A stretch of 6,140 nt of DNA from Pseudonocardia sp. Its GTDB lineage: Bacteria; Actinomycetota; Actinomycetes; Mycobacteriales; Pseudonocardiaceae. Positions 5,454 through 6,140 of this stretch are shown here, piece after piece. The translations under genes and the position numbers were made by a program. The DNA lies in contig JAKDLE010000195.1 in NCBI GenBank assembly GCA_030453005.1, positions 1 to 6,140 on the forward strand. The letters run 5' to 3'. Below the pieces are notes generated by a model that searched no databases, was not told the origin of the DNA, and was given only the letters and a program-made list of their open reading frames with translations. How positions within the stretch are numbered: the first letter of the stretch is position 1; the number at the start of each line of letters is the position of its first letter.

Positions 5454-6139
5454 GGAAGCCGTCCGAGGTGCACGTCGGCGACCGAGGTCTCGTCGTAGAC
5501 GCCGATGGCGGCGAGCTCGGCGGGGTGGCGCCACCGCAGGTAGAGGTACCAGCCGACGGTGGCCACCGCCAGGGCGGCGAGCACCACGGGCACCGGCCCG
5601 CCCAGTGCGGAGGCGACGAACGCGCCGCACACCCCGGCGAGGGCGGGCACCGTCACCGCGGTGACGACCACCGGCGCGGCGGTGAGCTCCCCGATGCGGC
5701 GCAGGAACAGCGGAGCGGCCAGGCACACGAGCAGGTAGGCGATGAGGTAGCCGGCGGTCGCCACGGTGAGCAGCCCGCGCAGCGCCACCTGCGCGGGCAC
5801 ACCCGCGGCCAATAGCGCGGCCGGGACCGCGACCGCGAGGGGCAGCGCCACGGCGATCGCGATGTGCGGGGTGCGGTAGTGCGGGTGCGTCGCGCCGAGT
5901 ACACGGGGGGCGATCCCGTCGCGGCCCATCGAGAACAGCACGCGGACCAGCGCGTTCGTCGTCGCCAGGGTGCACGCCACGAACGACGTGCTGATCCCGA
6001 CGTCGAGCAGCACGACCATCCACGGCAGGCCCTGCGCCGCGGCCAGGGTCACCACCGGCTCGGGCTGGCCGCCCAGCCCGCCGCCGAACCCGACGACCTG
6101 GGTGTGGGCGGCGAGCAGCGACAGCAGCCCGACCAGTAC
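5450..6139 (-). CDS. APC-superfamily amino acid/amine permease, C-terminal half (5' end outside window)
   Basis: The frame is open to the right edge and supplies the last 229 residues of an integral membrane transporter. The hallmark LATTNALVRVLFSMGRDGIAPRVL, followed by H-P-H-YRTPHIAI, is the conserved APC-family segment between a membrane helix and the next cytoplasmic loop. About six hydrophobic segments can be seen: one at the cut edge, one at TSFVACTLATTNALV, then HIAIAVALPLAVAVPAALL, LTVATAGYLIAYLLVCL, APVVVTAVTVPALAGVCGAF and PVVLAALAVATVGWYLYL. This matches the second half of a ~12-helix, ~450-500-residue protein. A short hydrophilic tail ends ADVHLGRLP. Families with this motif import amino acids, polyamines or ethanolamine by proton or sodium coupling, or exchange. 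The gene leads the operon with the IclR regulator (4-bp overlap); its promoter lies outside the window. Substrate is not predictable from this half. Confidence 0.92.
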   Translation of the reverse strand, partial: VLVGLLSLLAAHTQVVGFGGGLGGQPEPVVTLAAAQGLPWMVVLLDVGISTSFVACTLATTNALVRVLFSMGRDGIAPRVLGATHPHYRTPHIAIAVALPLAVAVPAALLAAGVPAQVALRGLLTVATAGYLIAYLLVCLAAPLFLRRIGELTAAPVVVTAVTVPALAGVCGAFVASALGGPVPVVLAALAVATVGWYLYLRWRHPAELAAIGVYDETSVADVHLGRLP

Positions 6140-6140
6140 G

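Noticed and set aside
1..6140. CRISPR arrays, tRNA/rRNA genes, known riboswitches, toxin-antitoxin or phage-defence genes
   Set aside because: Scanned for but not seen: no regularly spaced repeats beyond the short pair at 1215-1248, no cloverleaf or rRNA-like sequence, and every sizeable gene belongs to metabolism, transport or regulation.

Overview
The window is high-GC DNA with dense GC-ending codons, GTG starts and compact operons. This points to an actinomycete, plausibly Pseudonocardia or a related genus; the genus is my guess from style, not from a marker. It reads as a catabolic/transport neighbourhood for methylated or other small amines and amino acids. It contains seven protein genes, two of them cut by the window edges.

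Layout. Positions 3-1115 (+) hold the C-terminal ~370 residues of a bacterial flavin monooxygenase that closely resembles trimethylamine monooxygenase (Tmm). It is followed by a strong 17-bp stem (1132-1200), probably its terminator. Positions 1116-1469 carry no gene I can support but are rich in repeats: the long stem, a 16-bp tandem repeat, small hairpins, a 10-bp palindrome and a good -35/-10 pair. That promoter leads into a tiny secreted protein (1470-1691, +) with two cysteines and an internal 11-residue repeat. On the opposite strand, converging on it, is an IclR-family regulator (1737-2489, -).

A 161-bp divergent promoter region (2490-2650) separates this regulator from a tight two-gene operon: a DAO-family FAD-dependent amine/amino-acid oxidoreductase (2651-3982, +) and, 5 nt later, a stand-alone class I glutamine-amidotransferase-like protein (3988-4677, +). 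Converging from the far side is a second operon on the minus strand: the C-terminal half of an APC-superfamily permease (5450 to beyond the window end), whose stop overlaps by 4 bp the GTG start of a second IclR-family regulator (4704-5453).

How they may work together (inference). An APC importer, a FAD oxidase/dehydrogenase of the sarcosine-oxidase/PuuB superfamily and a class I amidotransferase-type hydrolase recall the gamma-glutamylation route for amines (Puu-like logic), here with two IclR regulators. The nearby Tmm fits a methylated-amine theme. No gamma-glutamyl ligase, Tdm, dimethylamine monooxygenase or N-methylglutamate gene is visible, so the substrate is unproven.
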